Source of the DNA: Parasegetibacter sp. NRK P23
GTDB taxonomy: Bacteria > Bacteroidota > Bacteroidia > Chitinophagales > Chitinophagaceae
Length of the DNA stretch: 64,000 nt
NCBI RefSeq assembly: GCF_023721715.1
Contig: NZ_JAMDLG010000001.1
Location: forward strand, 1,305,889 to 1,369,888
Reading direction: 5' to 3'
A program made the position numbers and the translations under genes. The notes under the pieces are model-generated. The model ran no database searches. It was given only the letters and a program-made list of their open reading frames with translations, and was not told the DNA's origin. Positions 1 through 8,372 of the stretch are shown here, piece after piece. Position 1 is the first letter of the stretch; each line of letters begins with the position of its first letter.

Positions 1-54
1 GGATGGATGAATTTAATTTAAATTGTACCTTCTTTCAGATCAAAAACCAAACAC

Positions 55-3000
55 ATGAGAAATTTGCGCCATTCTGTGGCCCTTGTTTTCCTATTTGCCG
101 GCGCGCAGGCGCAACAGGTTTCACCTGCGGCCATGAAAAGCTGGAAACCGAGAAACATCGGCCCGGCAGGAATGAGTGGTCGTATCACCACCATCGATGC
201 ACTCGCTTCCGACCCCAACACCATTTATGTGGGCGCCGCTTCGGGCGGGGTTTGGAAAACCACCTCCGGTGGTGCGGCCTGGACGCCGGTCTTCGACGAT
301 CAGCCCATCCTCAACATCGGCTCCTTAGCCATTCAGCAAAACAATCCTTCGGTAGTATGGGTGGGCACGGGCGAGGGTAACCCCCGGAATTCCGTGAGCC
401 TGGGAGAAGGCATCTACAAAACCCTTGACGGGGGCAATACCTGGAAGTGTATGGGCCTGGAAAAAACCAGGAACATCCACCGGGTACTGATTGATCCGCA
501 GTCGCCCAATACCGTGTATGCGGGCGCCATCGGCAACCCGTTTGCAGCGCACCCCGAACGGGGCGTATTCAAAACAACCGACGGCGGTACCACCTGGAAT
601 AAAATCCTCTATACCAACGACAGCTCAGGCGTAGGCGATATGGTGATGGACCCATCCAACCCCAATAAGTTACTGGTGGCCATGTGGCAACATTTCCGTA
701 CGCCCTACAGTTTTAAAAGCGGCGGTAAAGGCAGTGGTCTTTACCTCACCTTCGACGGTGGAAAAACATGGGAGAAACTGGGAAAAGAACACGGATTACC
801 CGAAGGAGATTACGGCAGGATTGGCCTTACCATTTCACGGAGCAACCCCAACCGCATTTACGCCCTGGTGGAAGCCACAAAAAATGGTTTGTACCAGACC
901 GATGACGGCGGAAAACACTGGACCCTCGTGAACAGCGACCCGCAATGGGTCACCAACCGCCCATTTTACTTCCAGGAAATATTCTGTGATCCGCAGAACG
1001 AGAACAGGCTCTGGCTCATCTACCAACAGGTAGCCGTGAGCGAAGACGGGGGCAAATCCTTCAGTACGGTGCTGCCCTACAGCGGAATTCACCCCGATCA
1101 CCACGCTTTCTGGATCAATCCCAATAACGGAAACTTCGTACTGGACGGCAACGACGGGGGCATCGGCATTTCCCGCGACCGCGGAAAATCCTGGCAGTTC
1201 GATGAAAAACTTCCCGTAGGACAATTCTACCATATCGCAGTAGACAATCAAATGCCCTACAATGTAATGGGCGGCATGCAGGACAATGGCTCCTGGCACG
1301 GCCCGGCCTATACCTGGATCAATGGCGGCATTAAAAACTACTATTGGCAAAGTATATGGGGTGGCGACGGGTTCGATATGATGCCCGACGCGGAAGATCC
1401 CAACTGGGTGTACGCCATGAGCCAGGGCGGCAGCGTGGGCAGGTACCATATCCCCACAGGCGAACGCTGGAACATCAAACCCCTTTCCCCGGATACCAAC
1501 ACCGTGCTGCGTTTCAACTGGAACGCCGCCATAGCACAGGATCCGTTCGATCCCAAAACAATTTATTTCGGAAGCCAGCTGCTCCATAAAAGCACCAACA
1601 AAGGTGCCACCTGGACCGTGATTTCTCCGGACCTCACCACCAACAATAAACAACAACAGGACCAGAGTGAGAACGGTGGTCTTTCCCTCGACATCACCAG
1701 CGCTGAAAACTACAATACCATCATCTGCATCGCCCCTTCTTTCAAAGAGAAAGAGGTGTTGTGGGTGGGTACCGATGATGGCAATGTTCAACTTACGCGC
1801 GATGGTGGTAAAACCTGGACGAATTTCAGAAACAAAATAGCGGGTATGCCCACAGGAAGCTGGATACCGCAGATCAGAGCCTCCAGGCACAATGCGGGCG
1901 AAGCATGGGTGGTGGCCAACGATTACCGCCGCGGCGACATGAAGCCCTATGTTTTCCGCACCACGGATTACGGCAAAACATGGACACGCATTGTAGATGA
2001 GAAAAAAGTTACCGGATACGCGCTCACGGTCTTGCAGGATCCTGTGGAACCCAACCTGGTTTTCGTGGGTACGGAACAGGGGCTTTGGGTGAGCCTGGAT
2101 GGCGGCGCTACTTTCTCCCAATGGAAGAACGGCTATCCTTCTGTATCTACCTACGACCTTGCGATCCAGGAAAGAGAGGCCGACCTGGTGATCGCTACCT
2201 TCGGAAGGGCTTTATGGGTACTTGATGACATCAGGCCCTTGCGTGGACTGGCACAGGGCAAAGGAAAGTCCCCGGCTTCCGCCCTCAAAGTATTCGCGGC
2301 ACCTGATGCCATACAGGCGCAGTTCAGAAACGCGCCGGGCTACGAATGGAGCACGATGGGATTGTACGATGCCGAGAACCGTCCCCGCGGAGCGGCCATC
2401 TCCTATTATATTCCGAAGAAAGAAAAAGCAGATTCGATGGTGCGTGTAAGCATTTACAATGCGCAGAACGAACGCATCCGCAGCCTGAGCTGGGACGCCG
2501 ATTCCGGACTGAACAGGCGGTACTGGGGCATGGAAGAGCGTGGATTCCGTGCACCCGGCGGATTTGCCGGCAGAGGTGGCGGACGTGGAGGAGCAATGGG
2601 TGGCGGAAGAAATGCTGAACCCGGCGGCTGGCAAGCACTTCCGGGAACCTACAAACTCGTTTTGGAATATGCCGGATCAAAAGATTCCACCACCATTAAC
2701 CTGTTGGACGATCCACGGTTAGGAAACAGGAACGAAGTGAAACTCGCACAACGCGCCATGCTCACGAGGCTGCGGAAATCTGGCGACTCCCTTTCGGCGG
2801 GTATGGAAAAACTGACCGCCGCTGAAGAAAGCATGAAAAAAGTGGAAGCGGCCTTCGCAGGACAACGTACCGCGGTAGCTGACTCTATCGTTGCGGCAGG
2901 AAAGAAACTGGCGGCCGACATCAAAGCCTTCCGGGAAGAACTGAATGGCGTGCAACGTGAACGACAAGGCTACGGCAATGTGCCGCAGGTAACCATTATG

Positions 3001-3192
3001 AGCGAACTTTCAGAAGCCAACCAGGCGATCACCGCCCGGCCATTGGCACCCGGCGCTTACGAAGAACAACAAGTGGTAGAAGCGGAACTGAAAATAGCGG
3101 CATGGGTAAAGAAAGTTAACGCATGGGCCAGCGGACCATTAAAAGCTTACCAGGCACTGGTGGAAAGCGGTAAACCCAGGTTCTTCCGATAA
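55..3192 (+). CDS. Secreted BNR/Asp-box beta-propeller protein (sortilin/VPS10-like, often labelled glycosyl hydrolase)
   Basis: 1045 residues. The first 20 form a signal peptide ending in AQA before QQVSP, so the product is exported to the periplasm or surface. Roughly ten Asp-box motifs (DGGNTW, DGGTTW, DGGKTW, DGGKHW, DGGATF and variants) lie between residues about 60 and 720, the signature of one or two BNR/sortilin-type beta-propellers. A glycine/arginine-rich linker (RGGGRGGAMGGGR) near residue 840 precedes a helical C-terminal part of about 180 residues. Proteins of this layout are common in Bacteroidota and are annotated as glycosyl hydrolase or sialidase, but no catalytic set is evident, so a binding role is equally possible. 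A strong terminator follows directly, so it is probably a single-gene unit. Only 54 bases of upstream sequence are available. Confidence 0.88.
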   Translation: MRNLRHSVALVFLFAGAQAQQVSPAAMKSWKPRNIGPAGMSGRITTIDALASDPNTIYVGAASGGVWKTTSGGAAWTPVFDDQPILNIGSLAIQQNNPSVVWVGTGEGNPRNSVSLGEGIYKTLDGGNTWKCMGLEKTRNIHRVLIDPQSPNTVYAGAIGNPFAAHPERGVFKTTDGGTTWNKILYTNDSSGVGDMVMDPSNPNKLLVAMWQHFRTPYSFKSGGKGSGLYLTFDGGKTWEKLGKEHGLPEGDYGRIGLTISRSNPNRIYALVEATKNGLYQTDDGGKHWTLVNSDPQWVTNRPFYFQEIFCDPQNENRLWLIYQQVAVSEDGGKSFSTVLPYSGIHPDHHAFWINPNNGNFVLDGNDGGIGISRDRGKSWQFDEKLPVGQFYHIAVDNQMPYNVMGGMQDNGSWHGPAYTWINGGIKNYYWQSIWGGDGFDMMPDAEDPNWVYAMSQGGSVGRYHIPTGERWNIKPLSPDTNTVLRFNWNAAIAQDPFDPKTIYFGSQLLHKSTNKGATWTVISPDLTTNNKQQQDQSENGGLSLDITSAENYNTIICIAPSFKEKEVLWVGTDDGNVQLTRDGGKTWTNFRNKIAGMPTGSWIPQIRASRHNAGEAWVVANDYRRGDMKPYVFRTTDYGKTWTRIVDEKKVTGYALTVLQDPVEPNLVFVGTEQGLWVSLDGGATFSQWKNGYPSVSTYDLAIQEREADLVIATFGRALWVLDDIRPLRGLAQGKGKSPASALKVFAAPDAIQAQFRNAPGYEWSTMGLYDAENRPRGAAISYYIPKKEKADSMVRVSIYNAQNERIRSLSWDADSGLNRRYWGMEERGFRAPGGFAGRGGGRGGAMGGGRNAEPGGWQALPGTYKLVLEYAGSKDSTTINLLDDPRLGNRNEVKLAQRAMLTRLRKSGDSLSAGMEKLTAAEESMKKVEAAFAGQRTAVADSIVAAGKKLAADIKAFREELNGVQRERQGYGNVPQVTIMSELSEANQAITARPLAPGAYEEQQVVEAELKIAAWVKKVNAWASGPLKAYQALVESGKPRFFR

Positions 3193-3238
3193 CCGGGATC
3201 ATCCAGCGAAACAGCCTATACATCCATTTTTTCTTTTG

Positions 3239-3280
3239 AAGCGCGCCGGTAATATGTAAATTGCCCGGCGCGCTTTTTTG
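3239..3280 (+). terminator. Rho-independent terminator after the BNR protein gene
   Basis: GCGCGCCGG at 3241-3249 pairs with CCGGCGCGC at 3265-3273 and is followed by six T. It lies about 50 bases after the stop of the upstream gene. Confidence 0.85.
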
Positions 3281-3306
3281 CGCCTAACCGAACTAAAAAC
3301 ACTTTG

Positions 3307-4566
3307 ATGCAACCTACTTTGAGCCATCTGGCTGAAACACTGATCGGATCAGAAATTGTGAAGCTGGCCGGAGATATCCGGGAAAAAATGAAACAGGGCG
3401 AGAACATCTACAATTTCACCATCGGTGATTTTGACCCGAATATCTTCCCGATACCACAGGTCCTGGAAGAAGAAATTCATAACGCCTACAAAAAGCACCT
3501 CACCAATTACCCCGCGGCGGATGGTGAAGCCGACCTGCGTCGTGCCATCGGTGATTTCATACGAAGGAAAGAAGGAATTGATTACGCAGACAATGAAATT
3601 CTCGTTGCGGCCGGCGGCCGTCCGCTGATCTATACGCTTTACCGGGCCATTGTAGATAAGGGCGACAAGATCATTTACGCCGTACCGTCCTGGAACAATA
3701 ACCACTACGTGCACTTCAATGAAGGCGTGCATTGCATTATCCAGGCGAAGCCGGAAAACAACTTCATGCCCACAGCGGAAGATATCGCGCCACATATTGA
3801 AGGCGCCACGCTGATCGCGCTTTGTTCTCCGCAAAACCCTACCGGCACCACGTTCTCTAAAGATGCGCTTGAAAAAATATGCGACCTCGTGATAGCGGAA
3901 AACAAACGCAGGGGCCCATCCGATAAAAAATTGTACATCATGTTCGACCAGATGTACTGGACACTTACTTACGGTGATACCCAACATTACAACCCAGTTT
4001 CCCTGCGCCCCGAACTGAAAGACTGCACCATATTCGTGGACGGCGTCTCCAAGGCATTCGCGGCCACAGGCGTAAGGGTGGGCTGGTCGCTGGGACCCGC
4101 ACCTGTGATCGCAAAAATGAAATCCATCCTTTCGCACGTAGGCGCGTGGAGCCCGATGGCGGAGCAGAAAGCCACCGCGGCTTTCCTGAACCAACCGGAA
4201 GCAGTGGACGCTTACCTAGAACACTTTAAAAAAGAGTTGGAAGAACGGCTTACAGGTATCTATAAAGGATTCGCTGATCTTAAACAACAAGGTTTTCCCG
4301 TAGATGCCATCGCACCGCAAGCCGCCATATACCTTACGGTTCAAATCAACCTCGTGGGTAAAACCACCGCCGATGGCCTTGAACTGAACACCCAACAGGA
4401 TGTTACGGCTTATATATTGAACGAGGCGAAACTGGCTTTGGTGCCGTTCCAGTTCTTCGGTACCGGAAGTGCGCCCTGGTACAGGCTAAGTGTGGGCACC
4501 TGTAAAAAAGAAGAAATACCAGCGATGCTGGAAAAGCTGAAACAAGCGCTGCAAAAACTGAAGTAA
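3307..4566 (+). CDS. PLP-dependent class I/II aminotransferase
   Basis: 419 residues from the ATG at 3307; a TTG lies directly before it but the ATG is the natural start. The fold-type I aminotransferase pattern is present: an N-terminal substrate region (NFTIGDFDP), the NYPAADGEADLRRAI block, the SPQNPTGTTF segment that contacts the cofactor, and the PLP lysine in DGVSKAFAATG at residue 249, followed by RVGW. The C-terminal GSAPWYRLSVG carries the expected arginine that binds the substrate carboxylate. It is a cytoplasmic amino-donor:keto-acid transaminase. The sequence resembles aspartate or aromatic aminotransferases, but substrate cannot be assigned. It is flanked by terminators on both sides, so it is probably monocistronic. 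Confidence 0.92.
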   Translation: MQPTLSHLAETLIGSEIVKLAGDIREKMKQGENIYNFTIGDFDPNIFPIPQVLEEEIHNAYKKHLTNYPAADGEADLRRAIGDFIRRKEGIDYADNEILVAAGGRPLIYTLYRAIVDKGDKIIYAVPSWNNNHYVHFNEGVHCIIQAKPENNFMPTAEDIAPHIEGATLIALCSPQNPTGTTFSKDALEKICDLVIAENKRRGPSDKKLYIMFDQMYWTLTYGDTQHYNPVSLRPELKDCTIFVDGVSKAFAATGVRVGWSLGPAPVIAKMKSILSHVGAWSPMAEQKATAAFLNQPEAVDAYLEHFKKELEERLTGIYKGFADLKQQGFPVDAIAPQAAIYLTVQINLVGKTTADGLELNTQQDVTAYILNEAKLALVPFQFFGTGSAPWYRLSVGTCKKEEIPAMLEKLKQALQKLK

Positions 4567-4567
4567 T

Positions 4568-4601
4568 AAAAAAGGGCCGTTCTCACGGCCCTTACTTTTT
4601 A
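4568..4601. terminator. Bidirectional terminator between convergent genes
   Basis: AAGGGCCG at 4572-4579 pairs with CGGCCCTT at 4586-4593. It has an A-run on the left and T-run on the right, so it can serve both the aminotransferase on the plus strand and the small gene on the minus strand. Confidence 0.85.
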
Positions 4602-4847
4602 ATTTTTATTGAAGATGAACTCAAATGCCTTGAAGTCTCTTTTCTGAATAATGTTCCTGATCTGGTGCGGCTTCTCCACAATCTTATACCTGTTCATGTC
4701 GATCACTTCATGCGCGACACAAAAACTGTCAATGGATTCTGCATCATACAGCATCTCATTCAGTTTTTCCACCTCATGTTCGATGGCCTGTTCGTTCATG
4801 TATTCATCTTTCACTAGAACAAGCAAATCTCGGTTCGGAGCTCTCAT
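4599..4847 (-). CDS. Small hypothetical protein
   Basis: 82 residues, acidic and charged, with no signal peptide or membrane segment. The middle (EHEVEKLNEMLYDAESID) is predicted helical. No family recognised. The frame is open between a start at 4847 and a stop lying on the shared terminator. It is convergent with the aminotransferase and divergent from the glycosyltransferase gene. An overlapping plus-strand frame is serine/cysteine-rich and looks like a shadow. Support is only the gene-like position and composition. Confidence 0.5.
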   Translation of the reverse strand: MRAPNRDLLVLVKDEYMNEQAIEHEVEKLNEMLYDAESIDSFCVAHEVIDMNRYKIVEKPHQIRNIIQKRDFKAFEFIFNKN

Positions 4848-5026
4848 ACACCATTAGAATTTAATATCCAACCATGCCCTTTCTGACATTACAACCGCAG
4901 CTGCTCTTTTTGCTCGCGGAACAGGAGGACATTACAGATATGCTACTAATCAATAACACCCCAAGGAGCAACCGGTTCATTTTAGTCATAAATTCGGTTT
5001 TTCAAAGTAAACTATTTTCTAAGATA

Positions 5027-5034
5027 TATATTTC
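5027..5034 (+). promoter_or_regulatory. Possible -7 box of the glycosyltransferase gene
   Basis: TATATTTC differs by one base from the Bacteroidota -7 consensus TAnnTTTG. It would place the transcript start near 5040 and so argues against any start codon upstream of that point. Confidence 0.35.
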
Positions 5035-5041
5035 GTTAGAA

Positions 5042-6166
5042 TTGCCAAATATTTCTTCTTTACATGTTTCCGCTTACAAACCCGTAATCCTTGTGGCGCC
5101 AATGGACTGGGGTTTAGGGCATACCACCAGGTGCATCCCCCTGATTACCATACTCAAAAGTATTGGTTGTGAAGTAATTACCGCCGGAACAACTGAAACG
5201 GAAAAGGTTTTTCAACGGGAATTTCCCGGCACCGAGCACCTGTTGCTGCCTTCTTATGGTATCCGTTACGGGCATGGAAACAACGCTATGGGGTGGCGAT
5301 TTTTGGGGCGAATGCCGAAAATATTGACAAAAATCAAAGAAGAAAGGGAAATCATTCGCGCTTTTGCGGAAAAGCGGCAGGTGCATGGCATCATCTCCGA
5401 CAACCGCTTTGGATGTTATCATTCCAAAATACCTTCCGTTTTTATCACCCATCAGCTCTCGTTGAAAACACTTTTTGGTGGACCGGTGGATGCACTGGCC
5501 ACCAGGATGAACTTACACCTGATCAGCCGGTTCCAACAGATATGGATACCCGATAACGAAGAGGCGCCATCGCTTGCCGGAACACTTGCTCATCCGGAAC
5601 GGAAGTTACCTGTACCCGCAATATATGGTGGTCCTCTAACACGGTTGAAACAATTAAATACAAATCAACCATTATACAGGTTTCTTTTCCTCCTCTCCGG
5701 TCCGGAACCACAGCGAAGTATATTCGAAGAAATGGTGAGGCGGCAATCTGCCCGGCTGCAGGGGGAAATGCTCCTGGTAAGAGGTATTGCAAACGGGAGT
5801 GACCATATCGTAAAAGAAGGACAACTGCATGTGGTGGATTTCGCCGACAGTACCGCACTTTCTTCCTTCCTTGCCGCATCGGAAATGGTGGTGGCGCGCA
5901 GCGGCTATACTACAGTGATGGACCTCGCTTCGCTCGGAAAGAAAGCACTATTCGTTCCCACACCCGGCCAAACCGAACAGGAATACCTCGCCAGACACCT
6001 TTCGGAACAAGGGTTGTTTTACAGCACCTCACAGAAAGATTTTCACTTGCAGGACGCGGTTCAAAAAGCGGAAACATTTTATCGTGAAAACACCGGTTCC
6101 ATCCATTTATCTTCCAGATGGGAAACGATATTGCAACAATGGGTGAATAGTCTGATGCTGAATTGA
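5042..6166 (+). CDS. Glycosyltransferase with MurG/GT28-like C-terminal domain
   Basis: About 374 residues if it begins at the TTG at 5042. The frame is open back to an ATG at 4874, but the extra 56 residues look non-coding. The N-terminal domain has the glycosyltransferase-B strand-loop VILVAPMDWGLGHTTRC. The C-terminal domain has VARSGYTTVMDLA followed by PTPGQTEQEYLA, the nucleotide-sugar site typical of family 28 and MurG-like enzymes. It probably transfers a sugar to a cell-envelope or lipid acceptor in the cytoplasm; acceptor unknown. The start is odd: an ATG at 5064 would give a natural N-terminus only if one extra T were present in TTT at 5066-5069. The gene ends just before the EamA transporter promoter. 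Confidence 0.8.
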   Translation: MPNISSLHVSAYKPVILVAPMDWGLGHTTRCIPLITILKSIGCEVITAGTTETEKVFQREFPGTEHLLLPSYGIRYGHGNNAMGWRFLGRMPKILTKIKEEREIIRAFAEKRQVHGIISDNRFGCYHSKIPSVFITHQLSLKTLFGGPVDALATRMNLHLISRFQQIWIPDNEEAPSLAGTLAHPERKLPVPAIYGGPLTRLKQLNTNQPLYRFLFLLSGPEPQRSIFEEMVRRQSARLQGEMLLVRGIANGSDHIVKEGQLHVVDFADSTALSSFLAASEMVVARSGYTTVMDLASLGKKALFVPTPGQTEQEYLARHLSEQGLFYSTSQKDFHLQDAVQKAETFYRENTGSIHLSSRWETILQQWVNSLMLN

Positions 6167-6174
6167 TCGTGCCG

Positions 6175-6182
6175 TATATTTG
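6175..6182 (+). promoter_or_regulatory. -7 promoter box of the EamA transporter gene
   Basis: TATATTTG is a perfect match to the Bacteroidota -7 consensus TAnnTTTG. It places the transcript start near 6188, which favours the ATG at 6214 over the one at 6187. No convincing -33 TTTG was found at the usual spacing. Confidence 0.6.
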
Positions 6183-6213
6183 CGCCATGTTGCAAAAAGA
6201 GAAGGGAACCCTG

Positions 6214-7092
6214 ATGGCGCACCTGGCTGTTATAGCGGCGAACCTCATTTTCGGCGCTACTTTCAGCATCGTAAAGATCATTACGCCCGCATTCATCCAG
6301 CCACTTTCGCTGAATGTGGTAAGAATCGCGGTGAGCCTGCTCCTTTTCTGGCTGCTTTTTCTCTTTAAACCAACCGATCCCGGCATTCAGAAAAAACATA
6401 TCCCACGCTTCATCACCTGCGCACTGACGGGCGTGGCCATCAACCAGATCTTCTATATTAAAGGGGTATCGCTAACCAGTCCTATCCACGCTTCTTTGCT
6501 GATGCTCAGCACCCCGATCCTCATTACCGTGATCGCCGCCTGGCTGCTGAAGGAGCGCGTTACATTCCTGAAACTACTTGGGCTGGCATTGGGTATTTCG
6601 GGCGCGGTGGTGCTGGTGTTGCAGAAAGACAATTCCGCCTCCGGCTCAGACATATTGCTCGGCGACCTGCTCGTGTTCCTGAACGCCGCGTCGTACGCGT
6701 TCTATCTTGTGTTGGTGAAGCCCTTAATGGAAGCCTATTCCCCGGTAAAGATCATCCGTTGGATATTCACGTTCGGCGCCTTGTTCATCATCCCCATCGG
6801 ATGGAACGATTTCTCGCATACCGATTGGACCGCGCTGACCCCGAAAGCCTGGGCCGCATTGTCGTTCATCGTGGTGGGCGCAACTTTCCTGGCATATCTT
6901 TTTAATATGTACGGCGTGCGGTACCTCGGCGCCTCCGTTACCGGATCATACATTTATTCTCAACCGGTATTTGCCGCCCTCATCGCCATGATCTTTATGG
7001 GAGAGGCGCTTACTCCTTACAAGATACTGTCCGCTTTACTCATATTTACCGGTGTTTTTCTGGCGACTTTCAGGAAAAAAACGGATGCTTAG
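6214..7092 (+). CDS. EamA/DMT-family transporter
   Basis: 292 residues from the ATG at 6214; an upstream ATG at 6187 would add nine residues but lies on the inferred transcript start. Ten hydrophobic segments fall in two halves, each half an EamA repeat of five helices. The first begins at AVIAANLIFGATF and the second at GDLLVFLNAASYAFYLVLVKP. This is the drug/metabolite transporter superfamily; members export amino acids or small metabolites across the inner membrane, and the substrate cannot be read from the sequence. Its 3' end overlaps the convergent sixA-like gene by 23 bases, and no terminator separates them. Confidence 0.9.
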   Translation: MAHLAVIAANLIFGATFSIVKIITPAFIQPLSLNVVRIAVSLLLFWLLFLFKPTDPGIQKKHIPRFITCALTGVAINQIFYIKGVSLTSPIHASLLMLSTPILITVIAAWLLKERVTFLKLLGLALGISGAVVLVLQKDNSASGSDILLGDLLVFLNAASYAFYLVLVKPLMEAYSPVKIIRWIFTFGALFIIPIGWNDFSHTDWTALTPKAWAALSFIVVGATFLAYLFNMYGVRYLGASVTGSYIYSQPVFAALIAMIFMGEALTPYKILSALLIFTGVFLATFRKKTDA

Positions 7093-7573
7093 GCGCATCA
7101 AAAAACCAGAACTTCGTGGAGCGTTCTTCAAAATCCTTCCAGGAAAGTATGTTTGTTTTGGCGGCAACCATGCTACAGGTGGGCATATTGTCGATGTTCA
7201 CGCCTGAAAACCTGTTGGCGAAATAAGTGATGCCGGGATTATGGGAGAAGAGCGCGATGGTGGTTGCGGTGTCGGGAAGTTGTGTGAGCACCTGCGTGAA
7301 AATATCCGGTTCGGGAAGATAGAGTTCAGGCTTCCACGCGATGGCTTTTTCAGGATAATTCAGCACGGCAGCGAACCCTTTGGCTGTAGTAGCTGCACGT
7401 TTCGCGGTACTGCTTACGAGGAGCTCGGGATGAATGCCCCTGTTGAGTAAACGGGCGGCCATCATGGGAACATCGCGCTTACCGCGCTCGTTGAGCGGAC
7501 GGTCGAAATCGCTCGTGTCCGGGTCGGCCCAACTGCTTTTGGCGTGTCGTATAAGGATGATGGTGCGCTCCAT
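7070..7573 (-). CDS. sixA: SixA-type phosphohistidine phosphatase (histidine phosphatase superfamily)
   Basis: 167 residues. The catalytic RHG-type motif is at the N-terminus (ILIRHAKSSW, His10), followed by the arginine-containing DFDRPLNERGKRD segment. The second active-site histidine is in LFSHNPG. Length and motif order match SixA, a small cytoplasmic phosphatase acting on phosphohistidine, for example on phosphotransfer domains. No phosphotransfer gene lies next to it, though two kinase/regulator pairs are encoded 3 kb away; those kinases appear to lack HPt domains, so a link is only speculation. It is read on the same strand as the pentapeptide protein upstream, 56 bases away. Confidence 0.85.
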   Translation of the reverse strand: MERTIILIRHAKSSWADPDTSDFDRPLNERGKRDVPMMAARLLNRGIHPELLVSSTAKRAATTAKGFAAVLNYPEKAIAWKPELYLPEPDIFTQVLTQLPDTATTIALFSHNPGITYFANRFSGVNIDNMPTCSMVAAKTNILSWKDFEERSTKFWFFDAPKHPFFS

Positions 7574-7629
7574 GGGATGTGTGATTGAAATTTGCGGCGG
7601 CGGAAACTATATTCCTCCGGGGTTGCCTC

Positions 7630-8205
7630 TCATTTGTTTTCGATAACAATATCGAACTTATGCAGCAAACCGGGTACGCCAGTGAGGGAGAATTTTGCTT
7701 TTTTGATCCGATTCACGGTGGGATCAATGGCGTAATTGTAAGCGGTGCGAAGATCGGCCTTCTCCAACAACGTTTGCTCAAACAGCGCCAGATGAAGGTC
7801 ACATTGCTCAAATACGGCAGCCGTAAGGTCGCAACCGGAGAAATCAGCCTCCTGTAACTGGCATTCCCTGAAGACCATCTTCTTCAGTTTTTTACCATGG
7901 AAAGTGCTGTGGTTTAACTGACATTGTTCGAAACTGAAAGAGAGGCCGAAGTCATTACACTGATCGAACCGCATCCCCAGCATCTTGCATCCTTTGAATA
8001 CCGCCTCCTGGAAAGAAGTATTGCCGGGCTGTACAAGGCTGAAGTTGCAATCGGTGAATACGCAGGAAGAAAATGTACGTGACCCCAGTATCAGGCTGGA
8101 GAAATCACACTTGGTAAAGGTGCAGCCATCAAAAGTGGCTGCGGCCAGCGGGCTTGTTGTGAAATCAATGTCGGTGAACACCTGGTCCTCCACAAATTTC
8201 TCCAT
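7630..8205 (-). CDS. Pentapeptide-repeat protein
   Basis: 191 residues consisting almost entirely of A(D/N)LXX/F-type pentapeptide repeats (for example CDFSS, CNFSL, ADFSG, ADLRT). These fold as a right-handed quadrilateral beta-helix. The layout resembles Qnr/McbG-like proteins that mimic DNA and protect gyrase, but most members have no known role and no resistance function should be assumed. It is cytoplasmic, with no signal peptide. The sixA gene follows on the same strand, and a purF terminator lies just upstream. Confidence 0.85.
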   Translation of the reverse strand: MEKFVEDQVFTDIDFTTSPLAAATFDGCTFTKCDFSSLILGSRTFSSCVFTDCNFSLVQPGNTSFQEAVFKGCKMLGMRFDQCNDFGLSFSFEQCQLNHSTFHGKKLKKMVFRECQLQEADFSGCDLTAAVFEQCDLHLALFEQTLLEKADLRTAYNYAIDPTVNRIKKAKFSLTGVPGLLHKFDIVIENK

Positions 8206-8222
8206 AATAACGGCTTTGCATG

Positions 8223-8250
8223 AAAAAGGGAGAAGCGGTCAACTTCTCCC
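8223..8250 (-). terminator. Terminator downstream of purF
   Basis: GGGAGAAG at 8228-8235 pairs with CTTCTCCC at 8243-8250. On the minus strand the hairpin is followed by a run of five T. It lies about 120 bases after the purF stop and just upstream of the pentapeptide gene. Confidence 0.7.
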
Positions 8251-8372
8251 TAAGTTTGTAAGATGGCGGTCTGACATAGGAAAATTATATCTGTATGCTG
8301 GTTTCCTTCGCAAGTGCAACAAAATGCCTGCCACAAATGAACTTTCCTCTTGATCTATGTCAAAGAAACATT

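Noticed and set aside
835-2121. 428-codon minus-strand frame opposite the BNR protein
   Set aside because: Composition is His/Val/Gly-heavy with no domain; the plus-strand frame has signal peptide and Asp-boxes.
7630-8205. Pentapeptide protein as a quinolone-resistance (Qnr) gene
   Set aside because: Only the fold is supported; the loops and length of true Qnr proteins cannot be verified, so no resistance role is claimed.
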